From assembly GCA_013398955.1 (NCBI GenBank), contig VWPU01008506.1, forward strand, positions 62,001-126,000: 64,000 bases of DNA, given 5' to 3'. The DNA is from Callaeas wilsoni. Its lineage: Eukaryota > Chordata > Aves > Passeriformes > Callaeidae. Shown here piece by piece: positions 13,801 through 25,421 of the stretch; within the stretch, counting starts at the first letter, position 1, and each line of letters begins with the position of its first letter. Below the pieces are notes generated by a model that was not told the origin of the DNA, did not search any database, and was given only the letters and a program-made list of their open reading frames with translations. Position numbers and translations under genes: made by a program.

Positions 13801-14298
13801 AACACAGACAAGAACTGATAAACTGAAGACTGTAATTTCTTTACAATCATGGGGTTTTTTTGAAGCTGACATGCAAATGGAATCCAATCCACAAAGCAGT
13901 AATGTGGACATGTATATCCTTCATCCATACAGTTGCCATTATTGTTCCTCAAACCCCCAGAGCACCCTGACACACTTGTGGGTTACATACACAACATATC
14001 GTTACTCTGAAAGACTTGCAAAAAATTAAACAAGAGTTTTGGAGGATTTTTTTCTTCTTTTTTCTTTCCCTCCCCCTCCATCTCTAAAATATCTGATGTG
14101 GTCACCTCATGTGAAAGCCTGCCTAGCAAGAGACAGCACTCCATAGCTCTCTGGGACCACATTTTTCATAAAGAGGAAAACTTCCCTATCCACAGCAGCA
14201 AAACACATCCACAAGAACCAGACGTCCACACAAACACACAGAAGGATGAGAAGAAGAAACAATAATGAACAAATACAAAAGAAATACAGTGTTCATAC
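7814..14298. other. OSBPL10: OSBPL10 intron (6485 bases)
   Basis: It lies between the exons at 14299-14445 and 7330-7813 and is a phase 0 intron. The stretch from about 8480 to 9040 is richer in C, G and CpG than its surroundings and may be an old, unrecognised interspersed repeat or LTR. The rest is AT-rich. The 102-codon plus-strand frame at 12087-12395 starts at an ATG but shows no recognisable domain. Confidence 0.7.
8335..8400 (+). mobile_element. Possible very old CR1 3' remnant
   Basis: The words GGATTAGGTCCCTTCCAGCC resemble the plus-strand end of CR1, where a G-G-A-C-T-A-G-A-T stretch precedes AGGTCCCTTCCAACC. The terminal octamer repeats are missing and the flanks are not recognisable, so chance similarity is possible. 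Confidence 0.3.
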
Positions 14299-14445
14299 CC
14301 TGGTAAGGTCCATGCCAAGTTTGAGCTGAGAGATGAGATGGAGAATTACACTACGTTGATCATCCATGACTCCTAAATCCTCCTCTTCATTATCTTCAGT
14401 ATCTGTCATTTCATCTTCAACTAGGATCAACTCAGAAGCTGAATG
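14299..14445 (-). CDS. OSBPL10: OSBPL10 coding exon: acidic linker leading into the ORD
   Basis: 147 bases, 49 codons, phase 0 in and out. The acceptor is TTTTCATTTCAG and the donor AGG|GTATGA. The protein starts [18 protein letters not shown], continues through a strongly acidic run [12 protein letters not shown] and ends [19 protein letters not shown]. The last part is the conserved start of the ORD (in family structures a lid-region helix that closes over the lipid pocket). It joins in frame to VVLPTF of the next exon. The acidic run resembles the stretch that precedes the ORD in ORP10 and ORP11; it is not a canonical FFAT motif, consistent with the family's dependence on ORP9. Being a multiple of three and phase 0 on both sides, the exon could be skipped without a frameshift. 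Confidence 0.96.
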
Positions 14446-15663
14446 CTGAAATGAAAAGAAACGTCACCATCTGGACAAAAAGATACAGAATGGGTATTTT
14501 CCCCCCACTACATATGTTTAAACAGGGAGCTGTCTTGATGAACGGAAGACAGCCTCGGTTAAAACCAAGAAAAGATATAAATTCAAAATAAATAAAAAAT
14601 CCGGAGATGGGTTCATAAAGCATTTTGATCCTTTCCTCAGAAAGAGAGTACTAAGTATGATATGCTAATTTACACATTCTCTTCTCATATTTATACTGCA
14701 GTGATGCCAGATGAAACTCATAGCATTTTTAAGTAACAAGTCATCTTTTCATTAAATAGAAGTACACAGTTGAAAATGAGTCTTCAAGTTTGTTTCATAA
14801 ATCTTTCCAGCAAATATTCATGTCATAGAGAGATGCTGCATGACCTGATTTCACACTGGTTTTTTCCTTTCTCTATCTGATTTCAAAGTTAGATATTTAA
14901 GAAAGCTAAGATATTAACTAAAGAAGATAAAAAGACAACTATAATTAAAGAACACACCTCTGCAAAAAACCTAAAGACATTAGATTTTAGGAAGCAGAGC
15001 AGTGCCATAAGTCTTTATGACTACTGCAACACTTCACCACCTCCCAGCACAATGCCAGTGCTGCTGAGTTTCCAAAAATACAAGCTGAATATCAATAGAA
15101 AGGCACCATGCCAGTCCCTTCAAGAGGAACTTTACAGCAAAAAGGGATAATGACTTGTGATATTTTACTTTTCCTCAGGGTTTACAATGTATTACTAACA
15201 ATAACCCAAACAGGTAGTAGTTACTTTGTTCAATCCATTGAAATCACTCTGCAAGCCCTACAGATATGTATTCGAGTAAGCTTTTTGTACTTCAAGGGAA
15301 AAAAAAAAATTGGGTTATGTAGATGAGAAATTCCAGCCCAGCATGTCATTATTGCCCAAAGATTCTGTGCTGTAAATGAGACAACACACCCTGCAAAAGT
15401 TAGCATTCTTTCATGCTAAATTGCATTTCTGCAGAAACAGCTAGTTCATTACATAAAACAAGAAATTTTTCATCTCACTGTGGAAGCCTACGCAACTGAA
15501 AAGTTTCACCAAAACCAGCTGATATCCAGAATTAGGTTTCAAAGGAATATTTTTGAATGATCACATTAAAGACCCCTCAGGTGAACTGCGGCTTGTGTAA
15601 GGGGAGTTTCTTTGAAATTTAGTTACTATGGAGGTTTCCAAGATTTAAATAAAGTACTTTCTC

Positions 15664-15694
<31 letters not shown>

Positions 15695-16104
15695 AAAATG
15701 TTTAGGTAGCTATTCCTAAAAGAATAGCTATTTGGTGAAACCCAAGGACATCTGCAAGACACTTTACAGTTGCTTTATTTAGAAAGTAAAATATGTAGAT
15801 TACATAAAACAGAATCTGGTGAGCTGTAACCTCAACAGCTTGGAGCTTTTCAAAAGGACAAAACCACACTTTCTTCTTCCCACTCTCTCAGAAAATAAAA
15901 GGAGAGAACGATAATCCCTGTTCTCCCAAAATGCACAGCATTATTACCCAACTGACGCCTCACTGACAAGTTCAATTAACGTAAAACCTGACAATCTCAC
16001 ACAAAATTATCAGTCAGGGAGGCATAAAGCACTGAAGCCTGGCTCAGTCGTACAGGCTACGATTCATTTGGAGGGAGCATGGAAAAAGCAGTGTCAGAAC
16101 TTAC
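14446..16104. other. OSBPL10: OSBPL10 intron, proximal part
   Basis: AT-rich intron upstream (in gene direction) of the acidic-linker exon. It contains a 23-base T run and no other feature. Confidence 0.65.
15664..15686. repeat. T23 homopolymer
   Basis: Uninterrupted run of 23 T on the plus strand (A on the gene strand), followed by AAAT. On the gene strand it is a poly-A run, not a pyrimidine tract, so it is not a splice signal. No retrotransposon body adjoins it. Confidence 0.95.
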
Positions 16105-16152
16105 AGTAGATGCTTCCACAGGAGGTTTCCCTTTGATCCAGCTTGACCTCAT
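16105..16152 (-). other. Candidate alternative first coding exon of OSBPL10 (short form)
   Basis: On the gene strand an ATG at 16152 opens 16 codons (MRSSWIKGKPPVEAST) that end exactly at a strong donor, ACT|GTAAGT. The phase is 0 out and matches the phase 0 acceptor of the exon at 14299-14445, so splicing would give MRSSWIKGKPPVEAST joined to HSASELILV. An in-frame stop lies about 45 bases upstream of the ATG, as expected for a 5' untranslated region. The product would lack PH domain and coiled coil but keep the acidic linker and ORD. Against it: the ATG context is weak (T at -3), no clear promoter is visible, and chance donors are common. Confidence 0.22.
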
Positions 16153-16264
16153 TGAGAGCACTGAGCTACCGAATAGGCTCTGCTGCTTCTGTTACTGCCA
16201 TGAACGGAGCTTGCGGCAAACAAGCTCCAGCAGGAATTAACAGCGCTACAAAAAAAGCAAGGGA

Positions 16265-16322
16265 ACCTCCCCTCCTCACTCCCACCCCCTCTTTTTTCTT
16301 CTTTTCTTTTTTTTTTTTTTTG
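16265..16322. repeat. Polypyrimidine tract
   Basis: About 58 bases of almost pure C and T on the plus strand (purine on the gene strand), ending in a 14-base T run. It lies about 115 bases upstream of the candidate first exon and could be a purine/pyrimidine regulatory tract or only low-complexity DNA. Confidence 0.85.
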
Positions 16323-16496
16323 CTATCTGAGGGCTTGGAGAGTGTGCACTGGATGGCAATCTGCTCCTTGCATTTCCAGTCACATGGCATTGAGATCAGT
16401 GAGCTTAAATGCACGCAGCTACAACTGGGAAATGGTGCTGCTGTTCCCAGAGGATATCCTGATCGGCGGCTCTCCAGGAGGGAGGGGAAGGGGCAC

Positions 16497-16541
16497 AGAT
16501 GTGTATGGGTGTTTGTGTGTTTGTGTGTGTGCGCGCACACA
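16497..16541. repeat. Imperfect TG/CG repeat
   Basis: Interrupted (TG)n run followed by GCGCGCACACA; alternating purine and pyrimidine with a central CGCG, the composition that favours Z-DNA. Plus- and minus-strand open frames through here (such as 16166-16540) are artefacts of this and the neighbouring pyrimidine tract. Confidence 0.85.
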
Positions 16542-18440
16542 AGTATGAGACAGAAAGAGGACAGAAAGAGAACATGCTAGCAGGTAACATCCTTTTACAT
16601 GAACGTATAACAGCTGCATAGCCTTAAGTTGTTAACAGCATCAGAAAACAAACAAATTACCCATTACCAGTCTGCAGACTAAAGCATATACTAAGAATTT
16701 TCTTTTTCTCACGAAGATCGCACGTTCACTCAGGGCCAGAAAATCCTTCATTCTTTCTTCCTTTCTTTCTTGATGAAATAGGTATTAGATTTTCCTTGCC
16801 TCTTGTTACTAACAAGTAACAAAATAGTAACCAACTCAGAATATTCTGTGAAACTACCTCTCTCTGCTACCCTGCAAAACATCCATGGTCAGAGCAAGCC
16901 ACCCTATGGACACTTGGGGTGCTCAGGGAAGTAGCACTTGCATTGTTGTAAAGGAAAGCCTTTCTGCTCATCAGGGAGGATGACTGAAATGTAACATTAG
17001 GATCAATCGTGTTTCATGAGCACACTGTAAAGACGAAAATTTTAATTTCCTTAACTATCTCTATTCTAAGGACTTGTGCAAGGTCACCAGAAAAACCACA
17101 ACTCTGCTATTACAGTCATCAACATACTAGTGACCTTCAGTGAATGACATGCAGACAACTGCTCTTTTCTCACTTTCCAAAGAGAAGAATTTAAGGGAGC
17201 AGTTTACAATTTATGCTACAGGAACGGAAGAGCAGTCATCTTCAGCAAGCAATATCCTTTCCTTCTCTCTCCTCATTAACTATTCTAGGTAACTATTAAA
17301 TAGGCTTTTAGGAGCACATAAACTAACTTTAACACATATTTCTTTAACACATGTTCTTAAACCAATGTGTAAGCACCACATGGTGTGAGTGGACACGCAG
17401 TCACAAAACACAAACCTAGCATATCTTTAAAGTGTCATAAAAGTCCAACCGTTCTTTAATTCTTTTTCTTTCCATGAAAATAGCATGCAGTTTAGTAGTT
17501 TTCAATGCGTAAGCATTCAGCAGAATGCAAAGGATTATGTGGAGTGATTATCCTTTAACGGCAGCTTTTCTGAATTATCAGACCCAGACTACTTTTTTAT
17601 CTCCTCCTGTAAAACGTAACTGCAAAACTGACCCAGGAAAGCAGCGATCTGCTCCACTCCTGTGTGGTCAGAGCATAATGTAAAAGCTATTGAGCTGTAC
17701 ACTGCCCAGCCTGGGAACAAACAGCACAGCCTGGCTTAGGTGCTGACCCTGAGAAATCCAATACTGAACCAGTTACAACCAACCACAAAAAAGAGGCTTA
17801 TATTTAAAACCATTTTAATCAAAATCAGTTTCCGATACTGGGCTGAAGCACCAGCATTTTTCAGAAAAATCTGAAGAGAAAATAAAAGATAATTTCTAAA
17901 AATCGCACAAAGAGATGCACTTCAAAGTTTAAACGCCAAAGACATGAAAATACACACCGGCAGAGAGCTATTTTAAACAGGTCACCTCATTAGAACTGGG
18001 ATCGATTAATTTAGAGAGGTCATCTGCTGGGACACAAAATGGATGTCCTAGTCAGCAGTCTCCATCAGAAAACATGCTGATTCTTTTTTAACAGATGAAA
18101 CCTGTTAGGGAAAGAAATTGTTTCTGAAGGAAACGTTCTGCATTTTAAAAAAATGCCTTTAGGAAAAAGACACTTTGACGAGGCTGGGATAGAATCACAG
18201 AGTTAAAAGCTCTGCTTCTGTGAAAGGGCAAATGTGTCTCTGTCCTTCTAAAGCTTCTTCCACAAGTTAATTTTTCAAATTAACTGCTGTGCTGGAAATT
18301 AACTGTTAAGTAATTAATACAGATAGACAGTTCAGAGCTTGGTTTTCCAACATATTTCACAAACCATATCATGCAACAATACTGTCGAGAATGACCTGGG
18401 TCTCATCTTGGTTAGTTTTTGGAGGGGAAGAAAAGAACAT
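16542..18440. other. OSBPL10: OSBPL10 intron, no gene seen
   Basis: AT-rich intron sequence with no recognisable exon, RNA gene or repeat family. A lone AGAATCACAGA near 18190 resembles the CR1 end repeat but has no element body. Confidence 0.6.
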
Positions 18441-20040
18441 ACAGAATCACAGTCTCCTTTAGGCTGAACTGACTGCTTGAGTTCTTCTTGTCCCAAACCC
18501 TGCTCCAGCAGGTGCACATAGAACCAGTTGTCCAGGACAGCGTCCAGCTAAGTTTTGATTATCTCCAAGTATGGAGACTCCATAGCTTCTCTGGGCAACA
18601 CATGCCAATGTTCATCTCTCTCTCTCTCCATGGCAAAAGTGCATTTTCTGATGTTCAGATTCACTTTCATGTGCCCACTGTCTCTTGCCTCTTTTCTCTT
18701 TATTGAGAAAAATCTGTCTCCCTGTTCTTCACTCTGATGAGGTATTTATATACATTGATAAGATACCCTTGAGCCTGCTCTTCTCCAGGCTAGACAGTCC
18801 CAGCTCTCTCAGACCCTCCTCGTGGGAAGGATGCTCCAGAACCTTCATCATCTCTGCGAGCCTGTGCTGGACTCAGCCCAGTAAGTCCATGCTCCTCTTG
18901 CACTGGGGAGCCCAGAACTGCACACAACACTGCAGATGTGGCCTCACCTTTGCCAAGGAGAGGGGAAGGATCTCGACCTGTTGGCAACACTCTCCCTAAA
19001 GCAGCCCAGGAAGCTGCTGGCCACAAAAACATTTTGTTGACTCATGGTTACCTTGTTGTCCCCCAAGATCTCTGCAGAACTGCTTTCCAAACAGATGGCC
19101 TCCAGCCTGTACTGCTGCAAGAGTTTACCTTCAAATATCTCCAGATACAGGACTTGGCATTTCCCTGAGCTTATCTTTATGAGACTCCTCTCTGTCCAGA
19201 CTGCCAAGATCTCTTTCTATGGCAGCACACAACCCCCTGGTTCATCAGTCACTCCTCCCAAGTTTTTCATCACCTACAAACTTTCCAGGACTGCACACTG
19301 CATCATCATCCAGGTCATTAATGGAGATGTGGAACAGTGCCAGCCCCAGTATGGACCCCTGGGGTACACCACTAGTGACTGGCCTCCAACTGGGCCTCAT
19401 TCCACTGATCACAACCCTCTGGGCTCAGCTGTTCAGCTTTAAATCCCTCTCACTGCCTGCTTATCTAATCCATACCCTGTCAGCTTGTCTGTGAGGATGT
19501 TAGGGAAGAAAGAATCAAAAACTTTAGCAACATTAAAGCAAACAACATCCACTGCTCTCCCCATAAGCACCATGCTAGTCAATTCATTGTAGAGCGTTAT
19601 CATGGCTAAGCATGATTTTCCCTTTGTAAGTCCATTATGACTACTTCTAATTGCCTTCTTGCCCTTTATGTGTTTGGAGATACCTTCCATGGTTAGTTGC
19701 TCTACCACCCTCCCGGGGTCTGAGGAGAGGCTGACAAACCCGCAGCTCCCCAGACACTACCAGAGATGTTCCTTCTTGCTCTTTTTGAAAAAATTAATGA
19801 CATTCACTGTTCTCTAGTCTTCATGAACCTCTCTAACTCCATAACCTGTTAGAGACCCTGGAGCTATATATGTGCAGCTTAAGTGCTTCCTAACCTGTTC
19901 CCCCTCCACCAAGGGTCAGTCTACCTCCAGACTTTCCCAAAAGTCTGTTACCAGTAAAGGCCAACGTAAAGAAGGCATAGCATAACTCAGCCTTTTCTCC
20001 ACCACGGTAGTAAGCAGAGACCATGTATATCCTGACAGGG
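18441..20040 (-). mobile_element. CR1 LINE, 5'-truncated, about 1.6 kb
   Basis: The plus strand carries the reverse complement of the CR1 3' region and the second half of ORF2. From the left: AGAATCACAG end repeat, the GACTCCATAGCTTCTCTGGG box, the segment CTTCTCCAGGCTAGACAGTC that corresponds to a degraded S-L-E-K-x-R-L-K-G stretch, GCCTCACCTTTGCCAAGGAG, the SGVPQGS segment, the reverse-transcriptase TKGKSCL segment, and finally GCAAAGAAGGC-type sequence near 19970. It lies in sense with OSBPL10. The right boundary is where similarity fades and is uncertain by some tens of bases. Multiple stops and frame breaks show that it is dead and old. Confidence 0.94.
19245..19708 (-). pseudogene. Degenerate CR1 reverse-transcriptase remnant
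   Basis: Remains of ORF2, the CR1 endonuclease/reverse transcriptase that copies the element's RNA into DNA at the insertion site. Readable pieces on the minus strand: TKGKSCLAMITLYNELTSMV, GRAVDVVCFNVAKVFDSFFP and NILTDKLTGYGLDKQAVRGI (a D-V-x-x-x-D-x-x-K-A-F-D-type core with the last Asp kept in VFDSFF), then a stop. In another stretch SGVPQGSILGLALFHISIND is followed by FVGD where the F-A-D-D catalytic motif belongs, and soon by a stop at 19245-19247. One catalytic Asp is thus lost and the frame is broken, so it cannot be active. Confidence 0.9.
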
Positions 20041-20959
20041 ACACACTGAGGACCTCATATTCTTCATATAATTACAAAAAAAATGCTCTAAGAATCTTCA
20101 TTTAGGCACGAAAACATTTTTATCTACTATAAAAAGGACTGTAATCAGGAGCAAGAGGATGAATCTCAGCAACTTTAAACATCCAGATAAAAATATATCA
20201 TTTTGTAATATTCCAAGCAAAGTAGTCTTTAAGTCCTTCTACATTAAAAAAATGGAAAAGATTGTAAAAAAAATCCACTGTATGAAATACGTCCGCATCA
20301 AGAGAAAGAGTAAGTCAGAAGCAATATTAAACAGAATTAGCATTTGCAGACTAGACAAGGATTGTCATATTTTCTGTAGAGTCCTCTAATTATCTTTGGT
20401 TCCTACTAGTGCACATGAAAGTCCAAGGCCTCGTTTTGATTTTCAGATTCCCTTCAATAACGACACAGGTTTGCAAGCATCATTTACACTTGCATTTGTG
20501 TAACTCGAGAGCTTGCAAGCAGGTTTTCTGTGGGTGTAAGATTAAATATAACTCTGTAAGGTCAGGGAGCTTTAGCGCATTTACACCAATGTGAGAAATT
20601 GGCCCCGTAAGATTTTCACTGGTTTCAATACTAAAGTTAGAATTCTTTTTGTAAAGCACATACAGTAAGAACACCCCAAAGTAGTAACATATAATGAGCT
20701 GTTAGCTTCTTGCAGAGCTTGTCACTGGATCAGAAATGACAGAACTGCACTAACTTGCATGCACCACTTGTCTTTTCTTCTTCCAGTGGGGCACCACTCA
20801 TTTAATTGCACCTTCTACCAGCGGTAGCATGCACCTGACAGAAAAGCATGCAAGCTTAATGCACCCATCCCTCATTAGCAGTGATTTGAATCTCTAATGT
20901 AGCTTGTCCAGTAAGTTGTACTTATTTTTTATATACAGACTAGCATATTGTCACACTGT
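20041..20959. other. OSBPL10: Intron between CR1 and LTR
   Basis: AT-rich sequence with no recognised feature. Confidence 0.6.
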
Positions 20960-22044
20960 TGTGGTGGGCTGACCTTGGCTAGGAGCCAGGTGCTCACCAA
21001 AACCACTCTTTCACTTCCCTTCTCAGCTGTACAGGAGAGAGAAAATATAATGGAATGCTCATAGGTTGAGTTAAGGACAGGGAGAAAGCACTCACCCATT
21101 ACCTCATAGCTAACACAGACTTGACTTTGAGAAATAAGTTCCGTTTATTACCAATCAAATAAAAGTAGTGTAATGAGAAAATAAACTCAAATCTTGAACA
21201 TCTTCCCCCCACCGCTTCTTCCTAGGCTTAACTTTACTACTTCCTACCAGCCTCCTCACAGTGGTGCAAGGGGACAAGCAATGGGAGTTGCAGTCAGCAC
21301 TTCACACCTGCCTCGGGGGAACTCCAATTCAGACTCTTCCCCTGCTCCAGCACAGACTCCTTCCTGTTGGGGACAGTCATCCACAAACTTTGCCAACGTG
21401 CGTCCTTCCCATGGGCTGCAGTTCTTCACAAACTGCTCTTCCATGGGTCCCTTCCACAGGGTGCAGTCCTTCAGGCACAGCCTGCTCCAGCGTGGATCCC
21501 CCACAGGGTCACAAGTCCTACCAGCAAACTTGCTCCCACGTGGGCTACTCTCCACGCAGATCCACAGATCCTACAAGGAACCTATTCCAGCATAAGCTTC
21601 CACAGGGTCACAGCCTTCTGCTCCAGCACAGGGTCCTCCAGGGGCTGTGGCTAGGTATCTGCTTTGCTATGGTCCTCCATGGGCCTGACTCACCATGGTC
21701 CACACCAGGGGCTGCAGGAGAAAGCCTGCGCTGGCAGCTGGACCATTTCATGTCCTTCCCCTCCTTCTTCACTGACCTTGGTGTCTGCAGTTGCTTCTCT
21801 CACATTCTCACTCTCCTCTCTGCTGCTGTTCTGCAGGGTTCCCTTTTTCCCCCCTTCTTAAGTCTGTTATCCCAGAGGCACTATGACAATCACTGATGGG
21901 CTCAGCCTCAGCCAGCAGCAGCCCCATCCTGGAGCCAGCCTGGCACTGGCTCTGTTGAACGTGGAGGAAGCTTCCAGCAGCTTTACACAGCAACCAACCT
22001 TGTAGCCCCCCTCACTACCAAAATCTTGCCACACAAATCCACCA
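20960..22044 (-). mobile_element. Solo LTR of an avian endogenous retrovirus (copy 1)
   Basis: About 1.09 kb that on the minus strand begins TGGTGGATTTGTGTGGCAAG and ends GGTCAGCCCACCACA, so it has the TG...CA ends of an LTR. It contains GGGATAACAGACTTAAGAAG and a run of imperfect ~50-60 base repeats built on GACTGC-A-C-C-C-x-G-T-G-G-A. Near its 3' end GGTAATAAACGG holds an AATAAA polyadenylation signal at 21144-21149. It is the same family as copy 2. No gag, pol or env lies beside it, so it is a solo LTR, in sense with OSBPL10. A clear target-site duplication was not found, and its 5' end carries an extra base, so the boundary may be off by a few bases. I recall this LTR as frequent in bird genomes, probably ERVL-related; the class is uncertain. 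Confidence 0.9.
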
Positions 22045-25000
22045 TAGGCTTTGAAAGGAGGAATCATTCCCATACAGAAAACTGAAAGTAATAGAAACTA
22101 AATAGAAACTTTGTTTACTTCAACCTAAATCTTGAAACAAAAACAAAGTCTGAAACCCATTTACTACCACTGTGAAGACTGATTCCTGAAATCATCCTCA
22201 TCCACATACTTCTTCTCTAACTTCCAAATGCATTGTCATTTACAGATTATCAACCCTAATCTTAACCGTAAGGCAGCGAAACTTATTAATATCCAACAAA
22301 CTCCTGTATCTCTTTATATAAGATTTTCTACTCTTCAAGAACAGTTCAAATAAAAAAAAAATAGAAAATACTCTTCTCAACGTTTACCATCACACAATGT
22401 TAGCAGAGGAAGGTGAAAAATGGTGTTGGAAAAGTGGTGGTGAAGTCATTGCCTGTGCCCTGGCCTCCCTCCATCTTACTGTAGTCTTATTTATGCTTTG
22501 CTTCTAGTGGCATCTGTGACTGATCACTGCAAAGAATGAGTAGAACAAAGATAAAACCTCAAACACACTGACATCCCATACGCCCACTGTAATGTTGGCA
22601 CCTGGATACCAAAGTTACAGTGACTTTCAAAGAGACTGAAGGCTGCCCAGTGCTCAAGGTTTGATGTTTTCAAAGTCACCTAACAAGCCCAGAAGCAAAG
22701 CAGATCTTAAATGGAGAATTTAGAGAGCAAAACTTACTAGCTGTGTACACCTTCATTTCATCCTGAAAAAGATTTCTTAAAGGTAGCAAAATAGGCAGGC
22801 TCAGCTCAGCAGCATTTTTTAAATTTACTCTTTCATAGGAGCCGTTTCCTCTAATGCACGTCTACCACCTCAAGGGGAAACCCACCGCCCTCAAACCCCA
22901 AAACTCACACCCACAGTCACACTTTTCCTAGCATTCTGTCGTTAGAGCTTAGCTCTAACAATGATGAACCAAAATTAAAGTTAACTTTTAAACTATCAAA
23001 GCAAGTAATACAGGATGAGAATCAAATGAGAAGGATTTTACAATGAAAAAGTGAACACACCATAACTTAGACACACCACTACAGCAAGCAAAAATACCAC
23101 TTTCTTTTTGTCATCTACATACAGAACCAGTCAGCAAGACAGTTACTTTCTTGTTCATAACAAAGGCAAAATGGTGTAAAGACAGATTTTCTACTTACTG
23201 TAAACTATGTACACCATGAAAAATAATACAGGCATATCTATCTGAATAGGTAAGTAACTTCTGAATCTATGTTCTGACAGCGTGGGGTCAAAGCATTTAT
23301 GTAACTGTGGATACATCATCCAGCACTAATAGATCAAACTAGGTGTTATTTGGTAGAAAAAGCTTACATCAGGAAAGAATGTCTACAGACTGCACAGAAA
23401 TTTATTTCTTGCCAAATTTGTTATTTGTGTTTGGTAACTCAGGTCTCCAGAGAAAATAAAATTCTTCAAACTAGGACCATAAACGATTAAAACATCTCCT
23501 TTTTGTGTGTATGGATAATTTGTATATATATTTTGAGGTTTGTTGCTTGGGGTTGTTTCTCATTGAATATGCTAAACACACTTGATGTTCAGAAAATCTC
23601 TCCAGCTAGGGACAAGTGCAAGGATGAAAGTGTGGCAATCTGTCTATCACTCAAGATTAATTGGATACAACATGTAATAGCAGAGACATCTACTGAACCA
23701 AGAAATACCTATCCTTCTTCAGGAGATATCCCATCACTGCAAAGCAAGCAAGCAAGGCAGAAAGGCATCTTGATACTAACACTGCATAGACAGGCTGACA
23801 CACAGACAATGCAAGCAAAGAAAACAATCACAAAACCTCTACCTGAAGTGACGAATAGTTCTGCAATCTTTTTCCTTCTCAACAAAAACAATCTGCCAGG
23901 CATCTGGAGACAAGCACATTATCCAGATACTCACCATTTAGAGAGCTTAACTAATGCCTTTTTGTTAATGTTTTGCAGGAGCATCTCTGGGAACAGATGT
24001 CTTCTCATCATTCAAGAACAAGCTCAGAAAGCTTCCTTCTCCCACACTGCAGATGTGTTTTACTCTGACCTCTGACTATATTTAGGGCCAAACATAACAA
24101 TGTAGCAGTGATGAGGACTAGATAATAAGAGATTTCAGAAGTAAAAGGACTGGTCTCTTGTTTAAAGAATAGGAACAAATACATGTAACATGAAACAAAG
24201 AACATCTATGTTTACGTTGCAGTATAGCTTATGCAAGCATTCAGAAAAAAATACTCAAAACTAACCCTGAAAGTGATTATGTTTAAAAATGAAGAATCAA
24301 TCCATGACTAAACACCCTGTTAAACAGAGATCCTCATCTGGGTTACCTAAAGCACTGTAATCCTGTTATGCACCAAATAATGTTTGTTGGACAACTTTTC
24401 TCCCATATGTTCGTATTGTCTTCGTAAGACAATTCCTCTTGCAAAAATCAATTTTCATACACCTAAAGTAGTCAGTTCTGAAACTAGGCTGAAAAGCAGC
24501 TAATTCCCAAGCACAGATTTCACAGGGAAAGATTAAGTATCGGTACCAGTCCACACATGCTTGTGAGCACCTTTCATGAAATGAGGGCTACTGAAGTACA
24601 TGACTGTTTAATCTGAATCCTAAAATACAAGAGGACTTTGCAGTATTGCATAAATTCAGTAAGAACTGGGAATAAATATATTTCATCACTGGTATAATCA
24701 GAAAGAAATAGTAACATGAGACTATAAAACAAAATGCGCAAAGAGAAAAGCCCCATGGACTTGTCCTAAATTAAAGCAAAAACCTTGAAGGCTAGCATAA
24801 ATCACAACCATAAGCTAGAGAGTATCACATCATAAACAATTTTAACAAAACCTATTCCTATTGCAATACAGATGCTAGTGAAAAACAATTTCCTGAAGTA
24901 TATTCAGTTTTATTTTGCGAATTAAATTTTTTAGAAGAGATGGCTACAAACAAGAGTCTCTGACACTACCCAAAGTAAGTGTAAAAGCTTACAAACCACA

Positions 25001-25421
25001 GAGTGCAGCAGCACAGATTCCAGTCACTGGCCAGGCACCACTTCAGACACTACGAGGGCTATGAGAGTAACATGGTTATAACTTTTGGGGAGCTAATGAC
25101 AAAAGACTGCACTGAGCTGCAGGTCGGTGCAGGAGAGTAGCACGGGGGGAAAGGCTGGCAGAAGGCTACACTTTAGACACCACCCGATATTACAAGGCAT
25201 CCTCTCTAAAATGAGATCCTTGGGGAGAAACCTGAAGAACTACATTCTTCAGGCCTCATATTCCCATGAAGAAGGGGAAGACACCTTCTCGTAAGGGTCC
25301 CAGAAGGTAGGTCCCTTTTAGCTGCTCACCAGACAGCACAGCACATTGAGTATGATGCCTTTCCTTATCAAACAACTCTTTGTTCCCATTGACAAAAGCC
25401 CTAGAGAAATCGCAAGATTTT
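22045..25421. other. OSBPL10: OSBPL10 intron, no gene supported
   Basis: AT-rich intron. It holds a plus-strand stop-free frame of 191 codons at 23503-24075 that opens with a non-ATG codon and shows no recognisable domain (see findings). No RNA gene was seen. Confidence 0.6.

Noticed and set aside
16143..16580. 145-codon plus-strand and 124-codon minus-strand frames
   Set aside because: Produced by the polypyrimidine tract and the TG repeat; the translations are low complexity.
18685..19494. Plus-strand open frames of 76-132 codons
   Set aside because: They are antisense to the CR1 element.
21194..21896. Overlapping open frames of 95-211 codons on both strands
   Set aside because: All lie in the repetitive GC-richer part of the LTR; no domain, and the frames follow the internal repeats.
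22510..22565. Similarity to 43760-43825 (a shared GAATGAGTAGAA-x-AAAGAT word)
   Set aside because: Only about 25 bases agree and the flanks do not; chance cannot be excluded.
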